NCBI GenBank assembly: GCA_014925825.1
Contig: JACGCK010000052.1
Coordinates: 226,767 to 290,766, forward strand
DNA length: 64,000 nt
Direction: 5' to 3'
Source: Pholiota molesta
Lineage: Eukaryota > Basidiomycota > Agaricomycetes > Agaricales > Strophariaceae
Below the pieces are notes generated by a model. The model ran no database searches. It had not been told where the DNA came from and worked only from the letters and a program-made list of their open reading frames with translations. Shown piece by piece: positions 11,278 to 23,445 of this stretch; the first letter of the stretch is position 1; the number at the start of each line of letters is the position of its first letter. The translations under genes and the position numbers were made by a program.

Positions 11278-14200
11278 GGGAGGGGAAAGGGGGGGAGGAA
11301 CGAGCGCTAGAATGATGATGGTGGAGTGTGGAAGAGAATGCGATGCGTTCTTTGGAGAATTTGAGGTGGCAGGCACGTGTCCTCTAGTCGATCGAGATGA
11401 CTGTGATTAAGCGCCTAAAATAAGAAGAATCGAATCGATACGTAAGAAACTTGCTGTGATCATCTGGCCCAAATTTCAGACGCCGTGAGGTGCCCCCCGT
11501 TTCGGGCCTTTTTGTCTCACCCCTTACCCTGGGCGTTTATCAGCACACCTTTGCTCTCCCCGTCGTCATCCCTAAGCGCTCAAAAAACGGATGGCTGTTC
11601 GGCGCCTGATTAGGCGCTGACTGCTCATCCAGCGGAGAGGATGGGCGGATACACGAAAAATTCGCGCTGGCCGCGGTTTATCGTCGCCATCTGTTTTCGG
11701 ACCTTAATCCGACACACAGTAAAATTTCCTCCTCGTGTTGTCGATGCTTCCTCCACACCCTTTCTTCGCCTCTCACGTTCCCTGCAGCGTGACAAGCGCA
11801 GCCTCTCCCTGTTCTTGTCCGTTCTCAGCGCCCACTGTACTGCCTTTTGTCGCCAGCAACAATGGCTGGGGATGGCAAGCGCAACATGATCACACGCTCC
11901 AAGAAACCGAGGTGATGCATTGATTGTAAATATCAACACCGGGAGCAAACTGCCACTTTTGGCGCCAATCGGCGCTTGAAGCATGTCACCGACCCGGCCT
12001 TCCTCTGTCACTCAGCCCACGCCAATACACGACTGCTATCTCGAGGATAGGCCGGATGCGACGATCTTTGCGTCCATAGGAGGGCTGTCGCCCACCAAAT
12101 GTACCCCAACTCTGAGCATCGTCCATCTAACGCCATGCGTTAACAATGTGCCGCTATATGACAGACTGGGAGCCTGTGGAATACAGCGTCAGATGTGCCC
12201 ATTTCCGACAGACAGCCGTCATCGATGACTAAAAGGGAACACACTGATATGGATTTTACTTCTCATATGTAATGTCACGTCAAATCGAAATACGTGCGCA
12301 CACAATGAGGGGAGAGCGGTAAATAGAACGATGCGACAGTGCGGCCGTGTGAATGATATATGGCCAGAAGTTTTGATAAAAGATGGATCTAAATAAGGGA
12401 TCAAAAACGTCAAACAGGCCAGGAGGATTAAGAGCTAAAGAGAACTAGATAACATGAAATTATCACAACTGTTGCAGTACCCATCGAATTATGGCGCCAA
12501 CATGGCGCCTATTGCACCCCGTAGTGGAAATGCCATGGCGCTACGACGGGATGGAGACGCTGGCGCTTCTCTAAAATAGGACACGATGCCGAGCCGCTAA
12601 GGCGGAAGGATGCCCGGATCCGAAAGACTGGCACAGAACACCCCCGCAGCATTGGCGCCAATACCTTAGACGCCGGTCCCCGGACACCGCTAACCGGCAT
12701 CACGGAACGCGCGGCAAAATTATAACCCGATGTACTCCTATACCACACTCCGCCTGGTCAGCTGCCAGCGGCGCTTCCATACGTACAACACCACGCACTT
12801 CCCCCGTTCCACGTACGCTGACTAGGCTCTGCCCAAGCAAGCAAGCTGCTAGCATGGTTCATGGAACCGAAGCACGGTGATGCTCGGACGGCCCAGATGG
12901 CCCCATGCCTTGCCTTCCTCGCACACCACTCTCCCTGACGGGGTGTGTCCGCTCACGGCAGAATTCATATACGAGCCTGAACAGGCGTTTGGGCGCCCGT
13001 GCAACCTTGTTACTTCATATATAGCGATGGAGGAACGATGCATATTACATTCTTGCTTCATACATCACGCCTCGCTATCTCAACCGCCGAGGGGCCGCAG
13101 CCTTTATTCTTACCATACCTGACAGACGTGGGTGACGACGTCGGCGCTTGTTTGGCAATGGACCGTGACTGCCGTAGCAGCAACCAGAGCGCAACTTTCA
13201 TTATATTTAGCTTCGTTCTTTCCGGTCATGCTTACATATATTCAAGATAGCTACCTGCGTCCATGCGCCTTCAATAGATCACGCATTCATTTTCAGCACG
13301 CATTCGGTAAACGGAAAAGCTTCTGATATGTTGTATTGCGGTCAGGATAGCCTATCATCGTCGTTTGGTCGCGTGGACATCGAACGTGTTTTGCAGGAAT
13401 GAATAGGCCGTAACGCGTTCATATTCGTATCCCATAATAGGGGATACTTTGTGCCAATCAAACTTTGAGCGTGAGGAAAAATTAAATCGCGCGCGTCTAA
13501 TTTGGTCTGTAATCTAAATCCAAGACCAGCCCAGCACCGGACCTCTACGTTGATTTGAAAATAACAGTAACCTCTTCCCATATAAACAGAGCCTAAGCTC
13601 TTCCTTCCGAGTCATCGCCTATATTTACGCTTCACCTGAACCCTCTGCCCCACTCGAACTCATTCCGGGAAGTTAGAAGTATTGCTAACCCGTGCCCCCC
13701 ATCTCCCGTGTTCTGGAAACCGGCTGCAGTGCGGGCATACCATGATACTAGATGATACTTCATAGCCTGCCCATGATCAATCGCATCTCACACTGTGACG
13801 TCCATTTGCGTTCTCCATTTCCAGCGCAGTTTCTCGTCTCGTCCTTTTCACATCAATAGAAGCGCCGGTTATTAACGGTTGCTGACATACCACATGTATT
13901 CGTGGAATAAGGTGGAGTGAGTGAGCCCACCACCGCACCGCATAGGTGCGTGCTGAACGGACCCCAAACCTTCCTCGTCTCCACCATGATGATAAGCGTA
14001 GCATCTGTTAATGATAATATGTACTTGCTCTGTAAGTAGAGTACACCAATATACCAGCTATCGTATACATCATACCATGAGTCTGTGTTGGAAGGAGCTC
14101 ATCATGCCTCCGCACAGCCTCCTCCAGCTTTCACACTGTATTCAACGCGGGCGCTAGTAGACGATAATAATAGACACCACGATCTACCCTTGTTTGATGG

Positions 14201-15838
14201 CCATGCTTCGGAACTCCCACGCGCACAGCCTCCTCTAAAATTATTAATATCAGAACGACAAGTTCGCACGACGCACGCACGTCCCCATCTGCCGCCACCA
14301 TTGTCACTGCAGCACGGTCTAGCATGGTCTAGCATGCTCGGTGTGCAATCATATATTAACCACATAAGTACATCTCCAGGCCGGGTAGGTCTCGCCCCAT
14401 TCGACACTGACTTGTCCACCATCAAAGCCAGTCTCGTCGTCTGAGGATCTCACAGCTGTATAGCCTGCCAGAGCAGGTCAGAGCCTGCCACACCCGCCGT
14501 CCGAATCTCCGCCGCGTTCAGGCTCATGCCCGCGATGTGCATTTCGCAGTGTAACATAGTACATACACACCAGATGATGTGCTGCTAGGCCTTGCTAGGC
14601 AGACAGGCATACATACCTCGAGCGTGCTGGCCTAAACATTTACACTAGGCGAGTGTTCACGGGCTTCGTTCACCGCGTTTCGCATTATGTCTTGGGCAAG
14701 TCTTGGGTATGGATCTGGTATGGATCATGGATGCTTGCCATGGAGGTTTCGCGTACACACCACACCCCAACGGCGCTGTTTAATCCCGACCAGGACCAGC
14801 AGGAATGGTTCCAGGTGATTCCAGAACGCGGTGCACTCCCATGGGCTTGCGCAAGCGCGAATTTTTATTCCTCTCTTTCTTTCTCTGGATCTGCATCTGC
14901 AACGTTGCAATAAAGCCTCTCACGCCGTAAGGACGAGCTTACTTCGTTTGGGAGGGACAGCCCCATGCGTGCGTTATTATTTCCAGAACTTATTATTTTC
15001 AGAACATCTATCTGTCGAACCTTCTCGGGCGGCGCTCAGTGAGATATTCTGGAAGTATAAAGAAGACGTTTGACAGAGCGAAGTACCTAGTCCAATTCTC
15101 ACTCCTAGTATCACTTGGGCGCCGTATTCGTGGGAGATTCCTGTCTGCTGGGCGCTGTGATATTCTGTGCATCTGCATTTTGTGATGTCGGCGTGCGTGT
15201 GCGGTATTCCTGATATTCGGATTACGGTGCATTTTAACGCAGAAGCTATATCTGATATACATTAGAGATTCTGGAGTACTAGTGTAAGGCATCCTCTCTT
15301 TTCAATTATCGATCAAAAAAGCTAGAAAGTAAGCCAAATAGTGATCAAATGGATGAGATCAGGAATCTTGACCTTAGTGGTTGAAGAAGTTCAGCCTCAA
15401 TGCCAGACGGGTCGTATTCAAATGACTACCAAACAGATTGTTGAAGACTATTTCTGCATTTACAATCACATGTCCATTGCATTCCGACGGTGCATGCTAT
15501 ACAATGAACTTTGAACCGTCTAATATTCTTTTATCTGGTGTTCTAGTCGCTGTAATCCTGTTACTGAACGTGTGGCTCCACGCCTCAAACACTTCAAACA
15601 CCTAAAAACAATAATGTTACATTGCCTTTGGAATAATATGCGAATACGCTCAGAATCTATGAAGACTTATATCTAAGTAACCACATTATGGGGTTTGTAG
15701 AGAATATCTAAAACTCCGTCGAACTCACTTTGTGGGTATTTCCTATCGATTAGTCGTTCAGAAGGAGTCATAACTTGAAGTCGTTGTCGCAAACAAATGC
15801 CGAGGACGCTCAGCCTTTTCAGTAATAAACGACTTTAC
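11278..15838. other. Long intergenic stretch, no supported gene
   Basis: Several open frames of 60-130 codons occur on both strands (for example around 11.6-12.0 and 14.1-14.4 kb), but none carries a recognisable domain, signal peptide or splice-consistent extension. The part near 12.5-12.7 kb is rich in GGCGCC-type hexamers. No terminal repeats or RNA genes were recognised. Confidence 0.45.
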
Positions 15839-16411
15839 TTAGTAGCATAGTAAGGTCATAATAGCGTTAGCGAGGACCGTCGCGAAGCGCGTCAGACTTA
15901 TACAGCGTAACGAGACAGCAAGAGTAAAGTTCTCTCTCATCTCAGTTGTTTGGGTAACAAACGACTGTGAATGAATCAATGCGGGTATACTAATTGAAGT
16001 ATATGTAGTAAAATTTATCATGGAGAATAAAAAGGAGAACTCTACATATACGCTAAACTGGAGGGCGGCAACTCTCACTAAGAACGACAAAAAAAATCAA
16101 GCGCAAGAGTGCGCACTAACAAAATGTTTACTTACTGATTGTTCTGCGGCCTGCGAGGCGCAAGTCGTGACGCTGAGGCCAAGGGTATGTAGCTGAGGTG
16201 ATACCTTTACATCGTCATGCGATACACTTTCAAATTGGAAAAGGAGGTAGCCATTCAAATATTCAAATATCACTATCAGCTCGAGGAAGAATACGCCCAT
16301 GGCGTGATAACAAAGCGCGTGCGTGAGCAGGGTCGAAAAAAAATGGGCAAATAATGAAAATTGTGGAGCCCGCTTGCAAGTGAATATCTGCAAGTACATA
16401 CTTATGTACAT
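15839..16411 (-). pseudogene. Possible remnant of a membrane-protein gene
   Basis: Two adjacent minus-strand frames contain hydrophobic segments (GVFFLELIVIFEYL; LLFSMINFTTY) and a PQLHTLGLSVTTC motif. That motif resembles the extracellular loop of basidiomycete DUF6533-type 7TM proteins. A GTAAGT donor and a TTCTTAG acceptor lie between the frames, but joining them does not keep an open frame. The Mutator-like insertion begins 70 bp beyond the upstream end, and no further exons were found on its other side. This is a weak call. Confidence 0.3.
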
Positions 16412-16470
16412 ATTGGCCTATCGATTTGAAGGACGCTGTAAACTCTATTCACCTGACCTTGCATACTCAC

Positions 16471-16479
16471 TATACCCTG
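16471..16479. repeat. Target-site duplication, left copy (TATACCCTG)
   Basis: The nine bases TATACCCTG directly precede the left terminal inverted repeat and recur exactly at 17414-17422 directly after the right one. Confidence 0.93.
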
Positions 16480-16691
16480 CAGGCTCCTAAACCATCCTCT
16501 CGTGACGAAAATCATTAATCTAATCTAAAAACAAACACAACACAACACAACTTGAGATGAAGATTCTCGTCAGAGAGGCTGGCGTAACTTGGACTCGGTG
16601 ATCGCGGGCATACCAAGTAACGCGTAACATTGGCGTAACATAAGACGAACTTTCAATAAACCAGCCTCCTTATATTCCCGTTTGTCAGCAC
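16480..16691 (+). repeat. Left 212-bp terminal inverted repeat
   Basis: Reverse complement of 17202-17413 with no mismatch found on visual comparison. It includes a short ACAAC-type microrepeat (AACACAACACAAC) near the outer end. Confidence 0.93.
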
Positions 16692-17201
16692 ATAAGTCAC
16701 CACTCCGTCACAGAGTTGATCAGAGCAACTGCCCTCCCACTTGCTTTGTGCATGTAGCCTCATCCTATTCTTTTGATTATTGGGCTGATGTACCAATGAG
16801 GACTAGGAAGCTGAGAAAAAATAGAGACTTTCAATCAAAAATGGTGCAGCATAGACTTTGTCCATGACAGCTCATTGTCACACTCACCTCAACCTGTCTC
16901 TGCCATCTGTTCTGGTCAAATTTTGTTTGGTTTGTCCTTTCTAACTGACCACAGAATTTAATGGAAGCTGAATAGCAGTAAATAAAAGTGAAGAAGGCCC
17001 CAAATGCAATTCAATTGAATTAACAAGTTTGCAGAGAGCTCAAAATCACCAATAGAGATGTTAGAATAAAATAAATTCACTCTTTTGACTTTACTTCAAC
17101 TTCAAATCCAAATTCTATTGCCAAATTTGAATTGACTAGCCCTCAGCAAGCCCTCAGAGCTGCCATAAACTAACCCAGAGGCTAAAGATGAACTCAACTC
17201 C

Positions 17202-17413
17202 GTGCTGACAAACGGGAATATAAGGAGGCTGGTTTATTGAAAGTTCGTCTTATGTTACGCCAATGTTACGCGTTACTTGGTATGCCCGCGATCACCGAGT
17301 CCAAGTTACGCCAGCCTCTCTGACGAGAATCTTCATCTCAAGTTGTGTTGTGTTGTGTTTGTTTTTAGATTAGATTAATGATTTTCGTCACGAGAGGATG
17401 GTTTAGGAGCCTG
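17202..17413 (-). repeat. Right 212-bp terminal inverted repeat
   Basis: Reverse complement of 16480-16691. It ends in ...GGAGCCTG, directly followed by the 9-bp target duplication at 17414-17422. Confidence 0.93.
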
Positions 17414-17422
17414 TATACCCTG
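17414..17422. repeat. Target-site duplication, right copy (TATACCCTG)
   Basis: Exact copy of 16471-16479, directly abutting the right terminal inverted repeat. Confidence 0.93.
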
Positions 17423-17564
17423 CAGTAATATTCCTCTTGCTATTCGGTTATGAAGTCAGCTGAATTCATTCCGACGTCGAGCCGAACAAGGCCAAATTCC
17501 TGCACCGCGCCCGCTACAATCCTCCTGTCATCCGCTCGGTTAGAATTACTTACCGCTAGGTAGA

Positions 17565-17570
17565 TATAAA
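17565..17570 (+). promoter_or_regulatory. TATA box of the secreted-protein gene
   Basis: TATAAA lies 108 bp upstream of the ATG at 17673 and 143 bp downstream of the MULE insertion's right target duplication. Its position fits a fungal core promoter with a short 5' UTR. Confidence 0.5.
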
Positions 17571-17672
17571 TTTCGCCAGATGAAAGAAACTTTGGCTATC
17601 CATCGTTCTTTCTTCACTGGAGCCCACTAATACTACTCCAAACCCTCGTATACCGGACCCAGAACCAGAACG

Positions 17673-18225
17673 ATGAAGCTTTCCTTCGCAGTGTTCGCTA
17701 GCGTTGCTTATGCCATTGGTGCCAGTCGCGCTATAACGTTGCCAATATTGCCAGGAGTTCCAGTCGAAGGAACTTATGCTGAGCTATACAACCTCTGTGA
17801 AAGTAAAGGGTCTCAATCTGTTCGTTTCCCGTTCATTCAGATCAAATTCGAAATATTTTGCTAACATTGCAATAATCGCAGTACGTTGGGGTTCTCTACG
17901 CAGACGGCACCAAAAAGACCTTCAACTTTGGGGAATGCTATCCCTACGCGTACGGTCCCGTATTAGCGCAGCAGGCTGTCTTTTGCAAGGGGGCGACTTG
18001 CGAGAACAACCCGTATGTCGTCCATTCGAGTCAAGTCGTACACGTATACTGACAACAATTGGGTTGCCATATAGAAACCCTGATTGCACTGGCGGTGCCA
18101 TCCCACCTGTCCCTGTAGTTGTACCCCCGCTCACGACGCTGATCAACGCGGCAGATTTTGTGCAGCTGATAGGACAAGGTGCTACGTGCCAGCCGAATAT
18201 TCTGTCGGGAAACCTGTGGAATTGA
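17673..18225 (+). CDS. Small secreted cysteine-containing protein, 142 aa
   Basis: Three exons, 17673-17819, 17882-18012 and 18075-18225, join in phase. The first donor is GTTCGT, which keeps phase and gives a 62-nt intron. The more canonical GTAAAG at 17803 would break the frame. The protein starts with a typical signal peptide (MKLSFAVFASVAYAIGASRA). The mature part has six cysteines in the order YNLC, GEC, VFC, ATC, PDC, ATC, enough for three disulfides. It also has a YVGVLYADGT segment reminiscent of small secreted fungal proteins. No enzymatic motif is visible. A proline-rich linker (PPVPVVVPP) precedes the last cysteine. Function is unknown; it could be an effector-like or cell-surface protein. 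The MULE insertion ends 251 bp upstream of the start and may have changed its promoter. Confidence 0.72.
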
Positions 18226-18939
18226 GTGGATGAACTGGTTAATTTACCTGACTTTTGCCTGACTGCGTATGGATTCGAAAAATCGTAGTGACTGTAATTC
18301 AATCCAGTGAGAGTTATGTAAATGATATATCCCATCATGATCAGATTTCGGATATGTAGACGCGCTCAATAGCCTTTGATTATATCTTGAAGCGGTAAAG
18401 GAAATCCTGAATTCTCCTCCCATTTATTCCGCACAATCGTTCGAACTCTCTAATACTATTTGCTGACAATGCTCGTAGGCTACAACCTGGATAATATGCA
18501 CCCTTCTACGACTATCTATAGTGAGCGAGCCACAAGACAAGAAGCCTGATTCAAAGTCAGACACACAAGCACGCCGCCCCAACTCTCCCAAAGCGGTATC
18601 ATCGCAATCCTCCACCTAGCATCAGGCCATAGTGATGCTCCCATCGAACACATTTCCTTTCAACACACTCTAAAACAACGCGCTTTGTTCAAAACATCCT
18701 TTGAGGGTATACAAACTCCAACGCGTCGAAGTCGCGCCACCGGACAGGCCCTGCGCAGTGGCTCCGCCAGAACGCGAGGCGGGCCCGCATTGATGTTAGC
18801 TTGTGGCCTTGCGAAAGCCACTCCGGCCGTCCCTTTCTCTTATTCTGCTTAAAAGGCGGAGAAACGTTCCAAATTAGTTTGGAGATCTTGACCTTCTTTC
18901 TGCTCACATACCAGCATCGCCGACAGCAATAAGCCACCG
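18226..18939. other. Intergenic, no supported gene
   Basis: Only short unsupported frames. The interval lies between the 3' end of the secreted-protein gene and the start of the Arg/Pro-rich gene. No RNA gene or repeat was recognised. Confidence 0.45.
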
Positions 18940-19724
18940 ATGCCGGCGTATATGGAATCGCCGCTGGATGTTACCGTACGTCCTGTCTTCCTTGCATCGC
19001 TTCTAACATACCCATTCTGATTATGTACGTTGCTCAGCACCCCTCCTGGTACCGCACGGACAGTGGCACCGCGCGCACCATCCACAGCGGCGCCCCCTCC
19101 CCGCGGAGCACGACAACCCATACCCCCTCCACCACCCACTCGCGCTCCCGGCCCAGCTCGCCGGCCCCGTCGCGGAAATCGAGCGGGCGCTACGGACAAG
19201 AAGCACCGTCGTCGCTCAGCGTCTCCGCGGCATCGAGCGCCCGGCGCGCGCGTGGCCCGCGGCCGCCTCCATCGAAGTCGACGCCAGACACGCTCGACAC
19301 CCGCACCGCACCCGCTCTCCTGCAGGACAGGAGACCGACCGCGGGCGAAGTCAGGCATTTAGCGACACCCGCGCACGCCAGTGCCAGGGATGCACGCGTG
19401 GCGACGATCTCGCAGAGCCAACCCAGGCGCTCCGCGCAGGCTGCGCGTTCTCGGCCGCACCCACACATGCGCCCAATCCCCGCCGCCGCCGGCGAGCACG
19501 ACACAGAACCCCCGACGCGGAGGCGCGCCAGGGCGTCCGCGCCGCACTTGCCCCACGACGCGCGGCGGGACCACGCGCCGCCGCCCGTCCAGGACGGCGC
19601 CGACATCTGGCAGAAAGGGGACTCGTGGTACAGGGCTGCGCCGCCGAAACCGCCTGGGAAGGGGAGACAGGGAAGAGGGTGGTATTTCGCTGTTATCGGC
19701 ATGTTGGGAGCTGGGAAGGCGTGA
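18940..19724 (+). CDS. Hypothetical Arg/Pro/Ser-rich protein, 240 aa (2 exons)
   Basis: I do not recognise the family. Exon 1 (18940-18975) encodes MPAYMESPLDVT. A 62-nt GTACGT...CTCAG intron leads in phase to exon 2 (19038-19724). The translated protein is low-complexity, dominated by Arg, Pro, Ser, Thr and Ala, and is probably disordered. The last 45 residues are different: an IWQKGDSWYRAAPPKPPGK segment, then GWYFAVIGMLGAGKA at the C-terminus. The region is strongly GC-rich, so long open frames also occur on the opposite strand and in other frames. The properly placed splice signals and the non-random C-terminus favour this strand. Treat as moderately supported. Confidence 0.42.
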
Positions 19725-19862
19725 GCGGCGGCGATACTTCCTTTAACTTCGTGTCGGTGTCGGGGACTTGATATCAGAGGTCTTGTTTTGGTGTCGGGTT
19801 GCTTGATCTCCAATTTGTAGTTTCATAAAATAAAGGCTTACTGCACAATCCTGCTATGACCC

Positions 19863-20726
19863 ACATGTACCAAAGGGGTTACATACTGGTATATGGCATA
19901 TTCCAAACTGACACATGCAACAAGCGCCGAAACAAGCGCCCATGAACATACATGGCTACACATCAAACAAGGACATAGATCATTTTTCGTTGGCGCTGCT
20001 CCAAAGCAAAAGCAGATTCTAGCCCTCGAAGACGTTGCAAATCCGCCTTCAGATGTTGCCCGCTCCGTAGGCACAGTCACATAGTTACCAATGATCCACC
20101 GGGCCACTCCCGGGTTGCTGAGCGTTGAGCATGAGCATGAACGGACGACGCCTTTAGATGTGGTATCTCCGGAATGGGCGAATGAAGGCAAACCTATATT
20201 CGGCTGCATACATCCTCTAGACGTATCTCATACGCCATGGTTCACGTGAAGGAAGGAATGGGTAATGCACCGCCATTCGTCAATTTAAACGCTGCGCGCA
20301 GTGAGCCGTGCACTATGACGCAAGGAAAAGAAAACCCCCCAGAATATGTACCCAGCCGACGTGCACATGGTGTACATATATTTATTCTCGTGCACAACAG
20401 CACCACCACCGTTCGCTCGCTCGCTCTGCAGAATGCGCCCGAGATCATATGCCACGCCGTCGCATCACTACATCACCCCACAGCACATTGCACTGCACCG
20501 CACACCGCACATTGCACCATCAGTAGTAAGTACTACCGCAGCAGCAGTACCAGCAGCTGTGCATGCAATACTTACGCAGAGCAAAGACCCTCAGATACCA
20601 ATCCACTCTACCTCCAGGATTCAGCGCAGGGAAAGGACACGCATCATGCATCACGGATTAACGATACTGCCACCATAAGCAAAATCAAATTGCAGGCAAA
20701 AATCCGCGAGCACACTGCAGCCACTC
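19863..20726 (+). repeat. Tandem direct repeat, copy 1 (about 864 bp)
   Basis: Begins ACATGTACCAAAGGGGTTAC. It is homologous along its length to 20727-21600, including the shared blocks GCAACAAGCGCC, GGAAGGAATGGGTAATGCA, CAGCCGACGTGCACATGGTG and the repeated GCTCGCTCGC run. The two copies abut directly. Divergence includes small indels, so the duplication is not very recent. No open frame is conserved between the copies, which suggests non-coding DNA. Confidence 0.85.
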
Positions 20727-21600
20727 ACATGTACCAAAGGGGTTACATTGACATACTGATCTATGGCATAATTTAAACTGACACAAGCAACAAGCGCCGG
20801 AACAAGCGCCCATGGACATACACGGCTAGCACATTAATACACGGACATCGACTAAGAATTTCGGTGACGCTGCTCTAGCCCTCGAAAACGTTGCAAATTC
20901 GCCTTCAGATCTTGCCCGCTCCGTAGGCACAGTTCACGTATTATCCATCTCACTCCGTCGCTGAGCATGGGGATGAACGAAAGGCGCCTAAATGTGTTAT
21001 CTCCGGCATGAGCGATTGAAGACACAGATAGATTCGGCTACAATGCATCCTCTAAACAAATCTCACGAACTATGGTTCATGCGAAGGAAGGAATGGGTAA
21101 TGCACTGCCATTCACCAACGCTGCGCGCAGTGAACACCGTCCACTACATATGACGCAAGGAAAAGAATAAAAAGGACCAAACTATGTACCCAGCCGACGT
21201 GCACATGGTGTAAATATATCTATTCTTCACAACAGCACCACTTGAGCAGCATCACCGTCCGCTCGCTCGCTCGCTCGCAAGCGATAAAGTGGGGGATAAA
21301 TGCGACCGAGATTCAGATGCCACGCCGTCGCATCGCTACGTCACCCCACAGCACCCCACAGCACAGCACATTGCACCGCACATTGCACCACTAGTACTGC
21401 CGCCGCCGCCGTCACAGCAGCAGTGCGTGCAGCTGTGCATGCAGTGCCTACGCACAGCAAAGACCCTCAAAAATCGATACACTCTGTACCTCCAGGATCC
21501 AGAGGACAGAAAGGACACACATCACAGGATCATATCTGCCAACATAAGCAAAATCGAATTGCAGGCAAAAAAAAATACTCGAGCATTGCAGCCAACACAC
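20727..21600 (+). repeat. Tandem direct repeat, copy 2 (about 870 bp)
   Basis: Second copy of 19863-20726, starting at the same ACATGTACCAAAGGGGTTAC sequence and ending in a GCAGCCAA block that matches the end of copy 1. Confidence 0.85.
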
Positions 21601-22480
21601 ACGGAGGCGAGAACGAACAGCACCGACACAGAAAGAAAAAGCAACGAAAAAGGCCCAGGTACTGAGGTACGACACCCGACACAGTCTACGACACGCTCTA
21701 CGACCGACCCACCGTCTACGCACCCCGAAACATCGCATGCTTAAATATATATACATGCACGCGACACACACACACACATAGAGGGTGAATCTTGAGCTTG
21801 ATTGCGCACACCATAAGTTCAGTGGCATAAGTAACACCCGCCGAACGAGACAACAAACACGCGCAGAGCCCAACGGTCGATGTTACCAGGATGTTACAGT
21901 CGAGGTTGTGAGGTGGTGCGAGTGGAGGGGGTATGGAACAAGAATGAACATTAAATCGGCAATCCGAATGCAAGACAGAGAGAAAGAATCTTTATGTAGT
22001 CACATATAAACAGAAAAACAAAAACAAAAAACAAAACGAAAAGCCGCCGCCGCACGCGCGAGCACTCAATCCCACTCGTAGGAAACAAAGAAAGAACGTA
22101 GAGCGGCGAGAGCAGCATTTCGTATTCAGGGCGTGCAAGCCATAAGGACAAGACAAAGACTTGTAAGAAAAGAAAAACACGAAAGAAAGAGTATGAGATA
22201 ACGTCGACAGGTATGAAGATGTATGGTATGCTAGACGTATACTAAGTAGGTACGTGGCCGGACGTGGCCGAGGGAGGAGGTGGGAGGGAGGGGGTGCAGA
22301 AGTAACGTAAACGGGGCGTCGTCTGCCCGCGTACGGCGGCGGACAGAGGGAGGGGGTGGGTGTATCAATAGAGGATGACAGAGAGACGAACGGACAAGGG
22401 GGGCATTGTTCGTGACGAGAGCGCGCCCTGCCCGGCACGGAGCGCCGGTCGGGACAGCGCGGTGCGTAATGGGATGGCGC

Positions 22481-23445
22481 TTACAACACGATGCAGTGGT
22501 GCTTGTTCTTCCCGCCCTTGCCTCTGCTGAGCAGGGCTGCCCGCGTGGCGTACTGGAACACCTCGCGCACGCCCTCGCCGGACTTGGCGGAGCACTCAAG
22601 GTAGTGCTTTGCGCCGATCTTCTGCGCGACGGTCATGCCCTGGAGACGGGAACGTGTTAGTTTATCGTGTGTCAAGGGTTAGGGTTGGAGTTGATGGTTC
22701 GAAAAGAAGGTGAGTTTTCGACGTAGACGTAGAGCAGAGAATGGTACAAAGGATGTGTGAATTTGAAAAGGATACGACGGTGTCGCAGAAGGGGGAAAAA
22801 TGGAGAGGTGGACTGGGAAGCGTAGAGAGTGACACATACCTCCTCGGGGGTGACCGGTCGCTGACTCGTCTTCCTAAGCTCCTCAATGACACGGGGGTCA
22901 CGTCTGAGATCCTTCTTGCAGCCCACGAGAATGATCGGCAGACCCGCGCAGAAGTGCATGACTTCCGAAATCCACTGCGGGTGAGTCACAGGCATGAGTA
23001 ATGAGTAAGCGCCAGCCACGCAGCAGCGCACGACGCACCTTCTCCTGGACGTTGTCCAGCGAATCCGGCGAGTCGACCGCGAAGCAGATGAGGATGACGT
23101 GGGAATCGGGGTAGCTGAGGGGCCGGAGACGGTCGTAGTCCTCCTGGCCCGCCGTATCCCATAGAGCGAGCTCCACGTGCTTGCCGTCTACCTCGACGTC
23201 GGCGACATAGTTCTCGAACACGGTGGGGACGTAGACCTGGCACACAGTGGTCAGCTATCACTTCGGTGCGCAGCGCAGCTGGGCTGGACGTACCTCTGGG
23301 AAGGTGCCTTTGGAGAAGACAATCAGGAGACAGGTCTGCGGGGGGTGTGCGGTGAGCATGGGTCGTGTGTGCGGGCGCAGAGGCAGCCTACCTTTCCGCA
23401 AGCACCATCACCGACGATGACGAGTTTCCTTCTGATTTCAGACAT
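22481..23445 (-). CDS. RHO1: Rho-type small GTPase, RHO1 orthologue, 195 aa
   Basis: Membrane-anchored molecular switch. In fungi Rho1 activates the cell-wall beta-1,3-glucan synthase and protein kinase C and directs actin polarity. Five exons on the minus strand (23445-23392, 23335-23294, 23236-23039, 22974-22840, 22639-22481) join in phase. All GTPase motifs are present. The P-loop GDGACGKT is at residues 12-19 and the effector loop VPTVFENY at 35-42 with Thr37. WDTAGQEDY spans 58-66, with the catalytic Gln at 63. CKKD is the base-binding motif, and ECSAK is the last guanine-binding motif. The C-terminus has a polybasic stretch (KGGKNKHH) and the CAAX box CIVL, whose final Leu predicts geranylgeranylation. 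Length matches the family (about 193-195 aa). It is distinguished from Cdc42/Rac by the [20 protein letters not shown] insert helix typical of Rho1. The gene is intact. Confidence 0.97.

Larger units (their letters stand above)
16480..17413. mobile_element. Non-autonomous Mutator-like (MULE) TIR element, 934 bp
   Basis: The element is bounded by 212-bp terminal inverted repeats, 16480-16691 and 17202-17413. By eye these are identical along their full length. It is flanked by a perfect 9-bp duplication TATACCCTG. The termini read CAGGCTCCTAAACC inward. Long TIRs plus a 9-bp target duplication are the hallmarks of Mutator-like elements. The 510-bp interior is AT-rich and has no transposase and no recognisable captured gene, so movement would depend on a transposase encoded elsewhere. 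Identical arms and target duplications indicate recent insertion. The interior might be regulatory or random filler. Confidence 0.93.
19725..22480. other. Intergenic region dominated by a tandem duplication
   Basis: No supported gene. 19863-21600 is a two-copy direct repeat (annotated separately). 21600-21800 holds (CA)n and GA-rich low-complexity sequence. 21800-22480 is the 3' flank of the minus-strand RHO1 gene. Confidence 0.5.

Noticed and set aside
17803..17881. GTAAAG donor as first intron of the 142-aa secreted protein
   Set aside because: It would place exon 2 out of frame and destroy the YVGVLYADGT and later cysteine motifs. The GTTCGT donor at 17820 keeps phase and gives a usual 62-nt intron.
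18849..19813. Minus-strand frames of 169 and 207 codons in the GC-rich 19-kb region
   Set aside because: They lack splice support and plausible starts. The plus-strand frame has a phase-consistent upstream exon. The GC-rich composition keeps all frames open.
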